Below are positions 15,231-23,505 of a DNA stretch of 28,158 nt, piece by piece (within the stretch, counting starts at the first letter, position 1; each line of letters starts with the position of its first letter). Where the stretch lies: assembly GCA_002409325.1 (NCBI GenBank), contig DHUU01000018.1, forward strand, positions 132,723-160,880. The letters run 5' to 3'. Position numbers and translations under genes: made by a program. The notes under the pieces are model-generated. The model was given only the letters and a program-made list of their open reading frames with translations. It was not told the origin of the DNA and made no database searches. Source of the DNA: Bacteroidales bacterium UBA5226. Lineage in GTDB: Bacteria; Bacteroidota; Bacteroidia; Bacteroidales; UBA932.

Positions 15231-15973
15231 TCAGAAAAATCTTTGAACAGATAGGAGAATACATCCTGCTCATGAAACGGGTTTTTACCCGGCCCGAAAA
15301 GTGGCGTATTTTCTGGAAACAGTGCCTGGTTGAAATGGAAAAGCTGGGGATGACCTCCGTTCCGCTGATAGGGGTTATTTCCATTGCCATTGGGGCTGTC
15401 CTGGTTATCCAGACTGCATACAACATTGAAAACCCCTTTATTCCCAAAATGTACGTAGGGTACATGGTACGCGAAAGCCTGATTCTGGAATTCTCCTGCA
15501 CTATGGTGGCATTGATCCTGGCCGGCAAAGTGGGTTCTAATATTTCTTCTGACATTGGCACCATGCGGCTCACAGAGCAGATAGATGCCATGGAAATGAT
15601 GGGCATCAACTCGGCCAATTACCTGATATTGCCCAAAGTGGTGTCGGTTTGCCTGTTCAATCCCCTTCTCATGCTCTTTAGCCTGATGGTAGGTATCCTG
15701 GGAGGCTGGCTGATTGTGGCCACCACCGGAATGATCACCCTAAGCCAGTATGCTACCGGGTTGCGCTTTGCCTTTAACGGGTATTACATAATATATGCCC
15801 TTACCAAAATGGTGGTATTCAGTTTTATAATTGTCACGGTTTCTGCCCTCTACGGGTATTCCCCCAAGGAAAACTCCCTTGAGGTGGGCCGCGCCAGTAC
15901 GCGTTCCATCGTGTCCATTTGCCTGTTGATCCTGATTGTTGACCTGGCCCTTACCCAATTGATGCTCAACTGA
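15227..15973 (+). CDS. mlaE: MlaE-type ABC transporter permease (phospholipid transport)
   Basis: This inner-membrane permease of 248 residues belongs to the MlaE/YrbE family. It serves MCE-domain transporters that move phospholipids between inner and outer membranes. Family features: GMTSVPLIGVISIAIGAVLVIQ near residues 38-60, LILAGKVGSNISSDIGTMRLTEQIDAMEMMG in the middle (the conserved coupling segment), and about five hydrophobic helices. The ATG overlaps the preceding TGA (ATGA), and the TGA stop shares a base with the MlaF start. No mlaD (MCE) gene follows, so the substrate-binding subunit would have to be encoded elsewhere. Confidence 0.92.
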   Translation: MIRKIFEQIGEYILLMKRVFTRPEKWRIFWKQCLVEMEKLGMTSVPLIGVISIAIGAVLVIQTAYNIENPFIPKMYVGYMVRESLILEFSCTMVALILAGKVGSNISSDIGTMRLTEQIDAMEMMGINSANYLILPKVVSVCLFNPLLMLFSLMVGILGGWLIVATTGMITLSQYATGLRFAFNGYYIIYALTKMVVFSFIIVTVSALYGYSPKENSLEVGRASTRSIVSICLLILIVDLALTQLMLN

Positions 15974-16728
15974 TGATATCTGTACAGAACATAAACAAAT
16001 TCTTTGGATCCCAGCAGGTGCTCTCAGACATATATGTGGATTTTGAGGAAGGAAAGACAAACCTGATAATTGGGGCCAGCGGCTCGGGCAAAACAGTCCT
16101 GCTCAAGGCTATTGCCGGGCTACATAACATAGATTCGGGCAATATTTTCTATGACAATACAGATTTTACCGCCCTGGATGATAAACAAAGAATAGCCATT
16201 CATAAACAGATGGGCATGCTCTTCCAGGGTGCCGCGCTTTTTGACTTTGCCACGGCCCGGGAGAATGTCCGCTTCCCCCTTGATTTTTTCACGGACTGGT
16301 CCCTTTCTCGCAAAAACGAACGGGTTGACTTTTGCCTGAATCGCGTGAACCTGGGCGACATAGGGGACAAATACCCCTCCGAACTGAGCGGCGGAATGCA
16401 GAAACGGGTGGGCATAGCACGGGCCATTGTCATGAATCCAAGGTATTTGTTCTGTGACGAGCCCAACTCGGGCCTGGATCCGCAGACAGCCATTGTGATA
16501 GACCGCCTGATCAGCGAATTGACCCACGAATACAAAATGACCACCATCATCAACACCCACGACATGAACTCGGTGATGGCCATAGGTGAAAAGGTGGTAT
16601 TCCTTTACCAGGGGAAAAAAGAATGGGAAGGAAGCAAGCGCACCATCCTGCAATCCAGTGACAAAGCCCTGAATGATTTTGTATTTGCCTCTGAAATGGC
16701 CCGGCTCCTGAAAGAACCTAAATTCTGA
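15973..16728 (+). CDS. mlaF: MlaF-type ABC transporter ATP-binding protein
   Basis: This 251-residue ATPase partners the MlaE-like permease. It has Walker A GASGSGKT at 34-41, a Q-loop in MGMLFQGAALFD (about 80-91), the signature LSGGMQKRVGIARA at 138-151, Walker B YLFCDEPNSGLD with Asp162-Glu163, and the switch His in INTHDMNS. The phrase FQGAALFD is typical of the MlaF subgroup. Its first base is the last base of the mlaE stop codon. Its last 11 bp overlap the convergent anti-sigma gene, so no room remains for a further transporter gene or terminator. Confidence 0.93.
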   Translation: MISVQNINKFFGSQQVLSDIYVDFEEGKTNLIIGASGSGKTVLLKAIAGLHNIDSGNIFYDNTDFTALDDKQRIAIHKQMGMLFQGAALFDFATARENVRFPLDFFTDWSLSRKNERVDFCLNRVNLGDIGDKYPSELSGGMQKRVGIARAIVMNPRYLFCDEPNSGLDPQTAIVIDRLISELTHEYKMTTIINTHDMNSVMAIGEKVVFLYQGKKEWEGSKRTILQSSDKALNDFVFASEMARLLKEPKF

Positions 16729-17932
16729 AACGGATCCCCAGTTCCATCCTGAACTGCGTGGGCTGCACGGTCCGGATGCTCTTGGGCTGGTTGTTGTCAA
16801 AATAATGCGATACAGTAGGCTCTATGTAAATGCCCATCAGCTCTGACCATTTGTATTCTATACCCAGCCCGCCGTAAACAGACCACTGGACCCCCTGCAC
16901 CGGAACATACTGCCGGGTAGTCACGTCGTTCAGCTGGCAGATGTATTCGTCGGCAACGGCCCTGTCTATGGCACCTCCGCCAACGGCATAGACTGTCAGG
17001 TGGGGCGTGTTGACCATTCGCAGGTAAACGCTCACGGGAATGCCTATGTAATGCGTGTTCTGGTTGACAATATAAGACTTGTCGGCCGTATGCACCTGGT
17101 ATTCGCCCCGCAGCAGGGTATAGGTTAGGGAAGCTCCCACAGACAACCATTTGTTGAACTCTTTCTGGACGTTGATCCCGGCCGAGATGGGGGTAGAGAA
17201 ATGGGCCGAGATCCGGTTCATATCGTTTTCATCAAAGTCGGGGGCCATGTAATCAGGGATGCCCAGGTTGGCGAGATCGCTGCTGGCCAGGCTCAGCGGC
17301 GTTTCCCATTTGGTGGTATAGGTGGAAGGGGTGAACAGGTATGCGCCGTTGATGGCTCCCTGGTAGGAGAAATTGGCTGCGGTGATCCATTTATTGTTCA
17401 ATCTCATGTTTTTGGGAGGGTCCGCGGGGAATAGGCCATTTTTTGCAGGGTCCTTAACATTGACCGGTTCTTCCACGGGCATTTCCTTGTGGATAACGGG
17501 CTCTTCCACACCAGCCTGCAGGGGGGCAGCCTGCTCAGGTTCAGGGGAGGGGATTGCTGCGGGCGGTAAGGTGATCTCGGAAGTTGCAGGTATTACGGAA
17601 CGAACGCGCAGCAGCTCCAGTTCCTGCGGGGAATATAATAGGGGGATGTTTTCCAGATGGGCGGTAAGATCAAGGGCGGCAGGCTCCCGGACAATCCTGC
17701 AAACGGTCTCCGGAGCCGAAGCATTCCTGTCTGGCCGGGGCATAAATAAAAAGAACAGCAGCAACAGGCAGGCGGCGGCCGCCGGGACCAGGATCAAGAC
17801 CCTTCTGCGGCGCAGGAACGCTTTGCGTCCAGACAGGCGGGCAGCCAGGGCATCCCAGTCCCCGTTTTCCCCGGGGATGGAGAAGTCGTACAGCTTCTCC
17901 CGGATTTTCTGATCAAAAAAATTGTCATTCAT
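16718..17932 (-). CDS. Dual-membrane-spanning anti-sigma factor-like protein with outer-membrane barrel (Dma-like)
   Basis: This is a 404-residue protein with an unusual layout. Residues 1-40 form a charged N-terminal segment ending in a WDALAARL helix, like the cytoplasmic sigma-binding region of Bacteroidota anti-sigma factors. A stop-transfer patch RKAFLRRRR precedes one transmembrane helix (about 44-63). A Pro/Glu-rich linker of about 110 residues follows, long enough to cross the periplasm. Residues about 185-404 look like an outer-membrane beta-barrel of the PorT type, ending in FRMELGIRFRI. This matches the dual-membrane-spanning anti-sigma factors reported in Bacteroides thetaiotaomicron, which link the outer membrane directly to an ECF sigma factor. 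The ATG at 17932 overlaps the upstream lipoprotein gene by 8 bp. It is the third gene of the sigma operon. Confidence 0.78.
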   Translation of the reverse strand: MNDNFFDQKIREKLYDFSIPGENGDWDALAARLSGRKAFLRRRRVLILVPAAAACLLLLFFLFMPRPDRNASAPETVCRIVREPAALDLTAHLENIPLLYSPQELELLRVRSVIPATSEITLPPAAIPSPEPEQAAPLQAGVEEPVIHKEMPVEEPVNVKDPAKNGLFPADPPKNMRLNNKWITAANFSYQGAINGAYLFTPSTYTTKWETPLSLASSDLANLGIPDYMAPDFDENDMNRISAHFSTPISAGINVQKEFNKWLSVGASLTYTLLRGEYQVHTADKSYIVNQNTHYIGIPVSVYLRMVNTPHLTVYAVGGGAIDRAVADEYICQLNDVTTRQYVPVQGVQWSVYGGLGIEYKWSELMGIYIEPTVSHYFDNNQPKSIRTVQPTQFRMELGIRFRI

Positions 17933-18392
17933 CAACCAAAGGGCTTAATGTTTTGTTAATGGTCATAAAAGCACTGCCAAAAAACTGCGGTCCATGCTCT
18001 AGAATCTCTTCCTGGCTCAGCTTGAAAGTGGGCAGCATGAAATGAACGTACAGTGTCTCGGGATTGTACAGCGGGTTGTGGTGTTCTCCCCGGGTATTGA
18101 ATACCAGGCGGAATTCCTGTGATATGGGAAATGCAATGGTTTGTACGCGGAAAAACCCTGTTGTGTCTGTGAAAACCGTATCCTCAAGACGCAGGTTTAC
18201 CGGCAATCCCGGGATTGGTCCCTGTGTCAGGGAGTCAATGATCTGGCCGTGAACAATAAAAAAGGCATGCGGGTATTGCCTTGTGGACATGGAATCAGGC
18301 TCCTTCCCCTCATAGCGGAAAGGTATGCTGTCCTCGCAGGCGGCTACAAGCAGCGACAGTATGACAAATCCTATGAGATGTATCTGTTTCAT
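17925..18392 (-). CDS. Small lipoprotein with carboxypeptidase-regulatory-like domain
   Basis: This 155-residue protein has a lipoprotein signal peptide whose lipobox ends LLVAAC, giving Cys19 as the modified residue. The next residues are Glu-Asp-Ser; acidic residues right after the cysteine occur in surface-exported Bacteroidota lipoproteins. Residues about 45-100 (FFIVHGQIIDSLTQGPIPGLPVNLR, then TDTTGFFRVQ) resemble a carboxypeptidase regulatory-like beta-sandwich, common in Bacteroidota envelope proteins. Function is unknown. It sits between the sigma factor (4-bp ATGA overlap) and the anti-sigma-like gene (8-bp overlap), so it may be a sensor or modulator of that system. It also resembles the putative lipoproteins linked to radical SAM genes, but no radical SAM gene is nearby. 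Confidence 0.75.
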   Translation of the reverse strand: MKQIHLIGFVILSLLVAACEDSIPFRYEGKEPDSMSTRQYPHAFFIVHGQIIDSLTQGPIPGLPVNLRLEDTVFTDTTGFFRVQTIAFPISQEFRLVFNTRGEHHNPLYNPETLYVHFMLPTFKLSQEEILEHGPQFFGSAFMTINKTLSPLVDE

Positions 18393-18955
18393 GTCAGATC
18401 GTTCAGTTTATTCTGTAGCCAGGACCTTGCCCTGGAATACTGGGAGCGGGAAGTGCTTTCGCTGATTTCCAACAACTTTGCAATTTCGTTGTGAGAGTAT
18501 CCCTCAATTGCATACATGTTAAATATGGTACGGAATCCGTGAGGCATCTGTTCCATGCACCGCAGGATATCGTTGGCCGAGATGTTTTCCAGAATCAGTC
18601 CCGTAGTAACCGAACTGCCGGTCGTGTTTTCTATGGGCTCGCTGTAGCGTAGGGCATCGTTCCTGCGAAGGTAGGAAAGCGACATGTTGACAAAAATTTT
18701 CCGCGCCCAACCTTCAAAAGAGCCCGTCCCCGCGTAAGTCCCTATCTTATCGAACAACACAACAAATCCGTCCTGAACGATATCCCTGGCGGTCTCCCGG
18801 TTGCCTGTATAACGTTGGCAGACCGCCAGCATTTTGGAAAAAAGACGCTCATAAATAACACGTTGCGCTGCAGCATCATTTTTTTTGCAGGCAGCAATGA
18901 GGTCACTTTCCGGTATGTCTTTGTTTAGATGAAAATTACGGCCGGAATGTTGCAT
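18389..18955 (-). CDS. ECF-type RNA polymerase sigma-70 factor
   Basis: This 188-residue sigma factor has region 2 at about 35-105 (YTGNRETARDIVQDGFVVLFDKI and GSFEGWARKIFVNMSLSYLRR), which binds core polymerase and the -10 element. Region 4 is at about 130-185 (MPHGFRTIFNMYAIEGYSHNEIAKLLEISESTSRSQYSRARSWL), with the helix-turn-helix for the -35 element. It lacks regions 1 and 3, as ECF factors do. It is the first gene of an operon with a lipoprotein and a Dma-like anti-sigma factor, its probable regulator. Its own -7 box at 18983-18990 looks like the housekeeping type. The ATG at 18955 is clear. Confidence 0.95.
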   Translation of the reverse strand: MQHSGRNFHLNKDIPESDLIAACKKNDAAAQRVIYERLFSKMLAVCQRYTGNRETARDIVQDGFVVLFDKIGTYAGTGSFEGWARKIFVNMSLSYLRRNDALRYSEPIENTTGSSVTTGLILENISANDILRCMEQMPHGFRTIFNMYAIEGYSHNEIAKLLEISESTSRSQYSRARSWLQNKLNDLT

Positions 18956-18982
18956 GGATATGAGAAAATTCTACAGGCTAAA

Positions 18983-18990
18983 CAAATGTA
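18983..18990 (-). promoter_or_regulatory. -7 box for the ECF sigma operon
   Basis: On the minus strand this reads TACATTTG, an exact TAnnTTTG match, 27 nt before the sigma ATG. It suggests basal transcription by the housekeeping sigma factor. Confidence 0.58.
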
Positions 18991-19020
18991 AAATAAATAA
19001 TTGAATTGAACGAATTATGG

Positions 19021-19028
19021 TAACTTTG
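19021..19028 (+). promoter_or_regulatory. -7 box for the TPR lipoprotein operon
   Basis: TAACTTTG matches TAnnTTTG exactly, 24 nt before the ATG at 19053. It argues against the upstream ATG at 19017, which lies before the box. Confidence 0.55.
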
Positions 19029-19052
19029 CAACTCCCGCAATACTTTGAACCC

Positions 19053-20738
19053 ATGTGGAAGCGTGTTTTTATCCTGTTATCTTTTATTGTTCTGGCCTCC
19101 TGCGGATATCGAGCCGAAGTTGCCGCCGAAGAATCGGGTGTGTTGTTTCATCAGGGACTGAAAATGTTTTATCTGGGAGACCTGCCACAGGCCAAGGATT
19201 GTTTTAAACGCGTTGTTTCGCGACAGAAGGATAACGATGCCGCCTTCTATTACCTGGCGCAGATTGCCGGTTATGCCGGACAATGGAAAGAAGCGGAGCA
19301 ATACCTGCAAAAAGCCCTGAAGCTGGATCCTGGAAATTACTGGTACCGCCTGCAGCAGGCAAAACTGGCCGTGGCCGCCGGAAATACCGAGGAAGCCGGA
19401 TTGCTTTACGAAAATTTATGGCTGGACAATTCAGACAAAACAGAACTGCTCTACGACCGCATAGCCTTGTACATGGACAGCCACAAGGCAGACAAGGCGC
19501 TGGAGCTGCTCGACACGTTGGAAAGCAGGGAGGGGGTAACCGAATCGGGGGTACTGCTGCGTTTTAACCTAACCGTGGACAGGGACAAGGAAGCTGCCCG
19601 GACCATATTGCGTGAGTACGCAGCCCATACGCCAGCCCCCCGGGTCCTTAGCCATCTGGGAGACCTGGAAGCAGGAGACGGGGAAATGGAGAAGGCCGGG
19701 GAATATTACCAGAAGGCGCTCGAATCGGATCCCGCCTTTATGCCGGCTGTTTTTGGCATGGCCGAGGTATACCGCATGAAGCGGCAGTTTGACCTGTATT
19801 TTCAGAACATCAATACCTTTTTGGCTTACCCCCAGGTGGACGTGAGGATGAAGACAGATTACCTGAAGCAAATCCTGGAAACAAGAACCTTTGTAGCCAC
19901 CTTCCAGCCACAGGTGGACACCCTGTTCCAGAACACCCGCAGTGCACATAGGACAGACAGCACCCTGGCCTATATCTATGCCGGATTCCTGATTCAGACA
20001 CAAAACCCGTCCGGTGCCCTTGAGGTGATCAAAGACAATATCCGCTATTATCCCAACGATTACCACGCCTGGTACCAGACATTGGGTGTGATTTATTACC
20101 TGAAGGAATGGCCCCTGCTATGCGAATACGGGAGCAAAGCGCTGGAAATCTTCCCCGATGACGCTGATTTTGGCAGCCTCTACGGGCTGGCATTGTGGCA
20201 GACCGGGCAACTGGACCAGGCGATAGCCCGGTTTGAAAGGATCCTGTCCCTGCTCAAAAAGAACGACAAGACCAACAAAGTCCAGACCTTGTCCCTTCTG
20301 GGGGATCTGTACCATGAAAAAGGCGATTGGGAGCGTTCATTCAGTACGTATGAAGAAGTACTCCGCCTGGAAGGGCAGAACCTGCCGGTTCTGAACAATT
20401 ATGCCTATTACCTTTCACTCCGGGGGGAACAACTGGAGAAAGCCCTGTCCATGAGCCAGGTAACCATTGAAAAAGAACCCAATAATTCTACTTACCTGGA
20501 TACATACGGCTGGATTCTGCACCTGCTGGGCCGTTCTGCCGAGGCCAGGAACATTTTCAGACAGGCCCTGGCATACGGGGGAAAGGAAAGCGTTGAAATC
20601 CTAAACCATTACGGGGACGTTCTCAACGCTTTGAACGAGCCGCTCATGGCCATAGTTTACTGGCAACAGGCATATGCTATCGAGCCACGGGAAGATATCC
20701 GGAAAAAAATTGAAACCAACAAAAAACCCGGGCAATAG
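19053..20738 (+). CDS. Tetratricopeptide repeat lipoprotein
   Basis: This 561-residue protein is predicted to be lipid-anchored at Cys17 (lipobox LASC). The rest is a chain of TPR helices. Clear units include QWKEAEQYLQKALKLDPGNYW near residue 75, MEKAGEYYQKALESDPAFMP near 215, and GDWERSFSTYEEVLRLEGQNLPVLNNYAYYLS near 435. Its likely role is as an envelope scaffold; no enzyme motif is seen. The start at 19053 is chosen over 19017 because it gives a proper lipoprotein signal and lies after the -7 box. The EnvC-like gene begins 3 nt after its stop. That order (TPR protein, then M23/EnvC-like protein) suggests a shared role in cell wall or division complexes. A small protein of conserved type often encoded between such genes is absent here. 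Confidence 0.88.
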   Translation: MWKRVFILLSFIVLASCGYRAEVAAEESGVLFHQGLKMFYLGDLPQAKDCFKRVVSRQKDNDAAFYYLAQIAGYAGQWKEAEQYLQKALKLDPGNYWYRLQQAKLAVAAGNTEEAGLLYENLWLDNSDKTELLYDRIALYMDSHKADKALELLDTLESREGVTESGVLLRFNLTVDRDKEAARTILREYAAHTPAPRVLSHLGDLEAGDGEMEKAGEYYQKALESDPAFMPAVFGMAEVYRMKRQFDLYFQNINTFLAYPQVDVRMKTDYLKQILETRTFVATFQPQVDTLFQNTRSAHRTDSTLAYIYAGFLIQTQNPSGALEVIKDNIRYYPNDYHAWYQTLGVIYYLKEWPLLCEYGSKALEIFPDDADFGSLYGLALWQTGQLDQAIARFERILSLLKKNDKTNKVQTLSLLGDLYHEKGDWERSFSTYEEVLRLEGQNLPVLNNYAYYLSLRGEQLEKALSMSQVTIEKEPNNSTYLDTYGWILHLLGRSAEARNIFRQALAYGGKESVEILNHYGDVLNALNEPLMAIVYWQQAYAIEPREDIRKKIETNKKPGQ

Positions 20739-20741
20739 ACA

Positions 20742-21914
20742 ATGAAACGGATATTGCTTATCCTATCCATGTTCCTGGCGGCAGGCATCACGGCCGGGGC
20801 ACAGGACGTGGGGGAACTGCAATCCCGCAACCGCCGGCTCCGGGAAGAGATTGCCACACTCGAAAAAAGGATCAACTCCACGGCAGACAACATCCGAGAC
20901 CAGCTGACACAGTACAGGCTGGGCCAGCGTCTGTTGTCCAGCCGCCAGGAACTGATCATGGGCCTGGAACAGGAACTGGCCACTCTCAACAACAGCATCT
21001 CGGAAAAAAGCAACATGATTGCCCGCCTCCGTCAGGAACACAGCGACCTGCTTACAGCATACCAAACACTGTTGCAGCAGGCGTACAGGCACCGCGACCG
21101 TAAACTCTGGATTATGCACGTGCTTTCCAGTGAAAGCGCTGCACAGGCCTACCGCCGGTGGCGTTACTTCCGCAATTACAGCGACTATATGCGCGCCCAG
21201 GAAAGTAAGATCCGCATTATGCAGGACAGCCTGGTCCGGGAAGAAGCACTGCTGCTTTCCCTTCAGAAGGAGCGTGTGACAGCCCGGGACAACATGGCCC
21301 TTGAAATTTCACGGATGGAAAAAGACCAGCGACTTCTTGACGGCAACATCAAAAAGATGCAGCAGAATGAAAAACAGTTGAAAGCTGAATTGCAAAAACG
21401 CATAGACGAACAGCGCAAACTGGACAAGGAAATCCGTGAAGCACTGGCTGCTCTGGAAAAGAAGAATCTGGCGCGGGATCCGGCAGCCGTAGAGGCAGCG
21501 CGCGCCCTGTCGGAAGATTTTACTGCCAACAAGGGCAACCTGCCCTGGCCGCTGAAAGATGCTGTCATCATTGAGCGCTTTGGTCGCATTACCGATCCCA
21601 AATGGGGCTTTACCTTTGATAACAAGGGCGTTACCCTATCCGGTGCCAAAGGCGGGGAAGTAAAGACCATCTTCAACGGAACCGTTTCCAGTATCTGGAT
21701 GGACAACAGGGACAGTTACCTGATACGGGTGCTGGTAACCCACGGGCAGTTCAGCACGATCTATTGCCACATGGTAGACGTGGTAGTCAAAGAAGGGGAT
21801 AAGGTGGTGACGGGACAAAAACTGGGGACGTTATCTCCCCGGGGGGAAGGGAACAGTTACTTTCAGCTGCTGCGCAACGGGGTGCCTGTCAATCCGGCGG
21901 ATTGGTGCCGATAA
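20742..21914 (+). CDS. EnvC-like murein hydrolase activator (coiled coil plus degenerate LytM domain)
   Basis: This 390-residue exported protein has a signal peptide at about 1-20, ending ITAGAQ. A long coiled coil covers about 25-250, rich in Glu, Arg, Gln and Lys. The C-terminal 120 residues are an M23/LytM fold: WPLKDAVIIERFG, NKGVTL, NGTVSSI, VTHGQFSTIYCHM, VKEGDKVVTGQKLG and LLRNGVPVNPADW. The metal-site residues look changed: the usual HxG(V/I)D motif is NKGVT, and the usual HxH is SYFQ, while the YCH histidine remains. That pattern matches EnvC and NlpD, which activate amidases rather than cut peptidoglycan themselves. It follows the TPR lipoprotein by 3 nt. Its last 26 bp overlap the convergent nucleoside kinase. 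Confidence 0.88.
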   Translation: MKRILLILSMFLAAGITAGAQDVGELQSRNRRLREEIATLEKRINSTADNIRDQLTQYRLGQRLLSSRQELIMGLEQELATLNNSISEKSNMIARLRQEHSDLLTAYQTLLQQAYRHRDRKLWIMHVLSSESAAQAYRRWRYFRNYSDYMRAQESKIRIMQDSLVREEALLLSLQKERVTARDNMALEISRMEKDQRLLDGNIKKMQQNEKQLKAELQKRIDEQRKLDKEIREALAALEKKNLARDPAAVEAARALSEDFTANKGNLPWPLKDAVIIERFGRITDPKWGFTFDNKGVTLSGAKGGEVKTIFNGTVSSIWMDNRDSYLIRVLVTHGQFSTIYCHMVDVVVKEGDKVVTGQKLGTLSPRGEGNSYFQLLRNGVPVNPADWCR

Positions 21915-23505
21915 ATTCCCTAATTACAGACACATAAGGAATATAGCGTTCATCTGTGGGGTGCACGCAGGTGAAATAACTTAGGAAGTTCAACAGCCTC
22001 AGGGCCTCGGGGTATGCCTTTGAAACGGGGGGGATCCGGTGCAGCAAAGGCTCGGCGTGTGATTTGAGCACTGCCAGTTCATAAGGCAGGGCCGAGTTGA
22101 ACATCACATCGGCCTCTTCCTGGAAAGGAAAAATGTTCTGCCGTTCCCCGTAGCTGATGCTGGGCCAGCGCAGGATGGTTTCTTCGGCCGAAATGCCCCG
22201 GAATTGTGCATCGCGCACCATGCGGCGGATCATCCGGGTGTCGGTGGTTGAGATCCGGTTGTTCTCGTCCATGGCCAGGGAGGTAAGCGCCGAGGCGTAT
22301 ATCCGGAATTTATTATCTTCGGGGATGTTCTTTGTCAGGACCGGATTCAGGGCGTGGATCCCTTCCATGATCAGGACCTGATTCTCCTGGAGCCTGAGCT
22401 TTTTCCCGTTGAAAGCACGTTTCCCTGTTAAAAAATCGAATAAGGGGACTTCAATCTCTTTGCCGTCTAGCAGTTCGAATAGTTGTTTGTTCAAAAAAGC
22501 CACATCCAGGGCCTGGAGGGATTCAAAATCGAAATCTCCGTTTTCATCGCGCGGGGTATTTTCCCGATCGACAAAATAATTGTCCATTTCCAGGACTACC
22601 GGCTGCATGCCCAACACCTTAAGTTGTTTGGAAATCCGTTTGGATGTGGTGGTTTTTCCACTGCTCGAGGGGCCGGCCACAAGAACCAGCCTTACCTTGT
22701 CCCGCAGACCGAATATGGTGTCGGCAATAGCGGCATATCGCCTGCTGTGCAGGGCTTCTCCTATAAGGATCAGATCTTTGGTTTCGCCGTTTTGGATTTT
22801 CTGGTTCAGGCTGCCCACATCCCGGACCCCCATGACCTTGCCCCAGTTGACATATTCTTCAAAAACCTCCACCAATTTATGCAATTTGGGTGGGCCGTCT
22901 ACCCTGGCAGGATTGTCCGGGTGGGGATACTGGAGTAAAAATCCCTTGTAAAAACGGCGCAGGTAGAACAGTTTCAGGTAACCGGCTGAAGGCACCAGTG
23001 GACCATAAAAAGTGTCGTAACTCTGGTCCAGGGTATACACAGTGGTATAAAAATGGCCCCGGGTTTTCTGAAGCAGCGCTTTTTGCGGAAAACCGGCTTT
23101 TTCAAATAATTGCTGTGCTTCTTCAGTAGGGATCTTTTCCATCCTGAAGGGTATGTCCTGTTCAATGATGCGGGTCATGGCCTGGCGAATCAGTTCCATG
23201 TCCCGGTCGGTTTCCTCCCTGGCATCGGGGAAGACCAGGTTGCAATAAAGCGAATTCACCACAGAGTAGGAGATCCTCAGCTTTGCCTGTGGGAAGACTT
23301 CTTTCACGGCTTTCTGCAGGACAAACGAAAGGGAGCGGATGTAAGTCCTTCTTCCGTCGGGGTGTGAATAATCCACAAATTGAACTTCGTGGGGATTGTA
23401 TAGGATATAGTCCAGGCATTTGAGGCGGTTGTCCACCAAGGCGGCCAGATACTTTCCGGCATCAGCCCCGTTTCTTTCCCTGTTTAATTCATGTAACGTT
23501 TTCAT
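21889..23505 (-). CDS. Nucleoside (uridine) kinase-like protein with long N-terminal region
   Basis: This 538-residue protein has a C-terminal P-loop kinase of the uridine kinase/phosphoribulokinase group: Walker A GPSSSGKTT at 278-286, LEMDNYFVDRE (about 313-323) and IMEGIHALNP (about 380). The N-terminal about 230 residues resemble part of the threonyl-tRNA synthetase N-terminal region, with YSVVNSLYCNLVFP and GHFYTTVYTLDQSYDTFYGPLVP; this arrangement is a known long nucleoside kinase form. The likely reaction is NTP-dependent phosphorylation of a nucleoside; the substrate is not fixed. The ATG at 23505 overlaps the uvrA stop (ATGA), and a TTG two codons upstream is less likely. It is the last gene of the pcm-MBL-uvrA cluster, and its end overlaps the EnvC-like gene by 26 bp. 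Confidence 0.9.
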   Translation of the reverse strand: MKTLHELNRERNGADAGKYLAALVDNRLKCLDYILYNPHEVQFVDYSHPDGRRTYIRSLSFVLQKAVKEVFPQAKLRISYSVVNSLYCNLVFPDAREETDRDMELIRQAMTRIIEQDIPFRMEKIPTEEAQQLFEKAGFPQKALLQKTRGHFYTTVYTLDQSYDTFYGPLVPSAGYLKLFYLRRFYKGFLLQYPHPDNPARVDGPPKLHKLVEVFEEYVNWGKVMGVRDVGSLNQKIQNGETKDLILIGEALHSRRYAAIADTIFGLRDKVRLVLVAGPSSSGKTTTSKRISKQLKVLGMQPVVLEMDNYFVDRENTPRDENGDFDFESLQALDVAFLNKQLFELLDGKEIEVPLFDFLTGKRAFNGKKLRLQENQVLIMEGIHALNPVLTKNIPEDNKFRIYASALTSLAMDENNRISTTDTRMIRRMVRDAQFRGISAEETILRWPSISYGERQNIFPFQEEADVMFNSALPYELAVLKSHAEPLLHRIPPVSKAYPEALRLLNFLSYFTCVHPTDERYIPYVSVIREFIGTNPPD

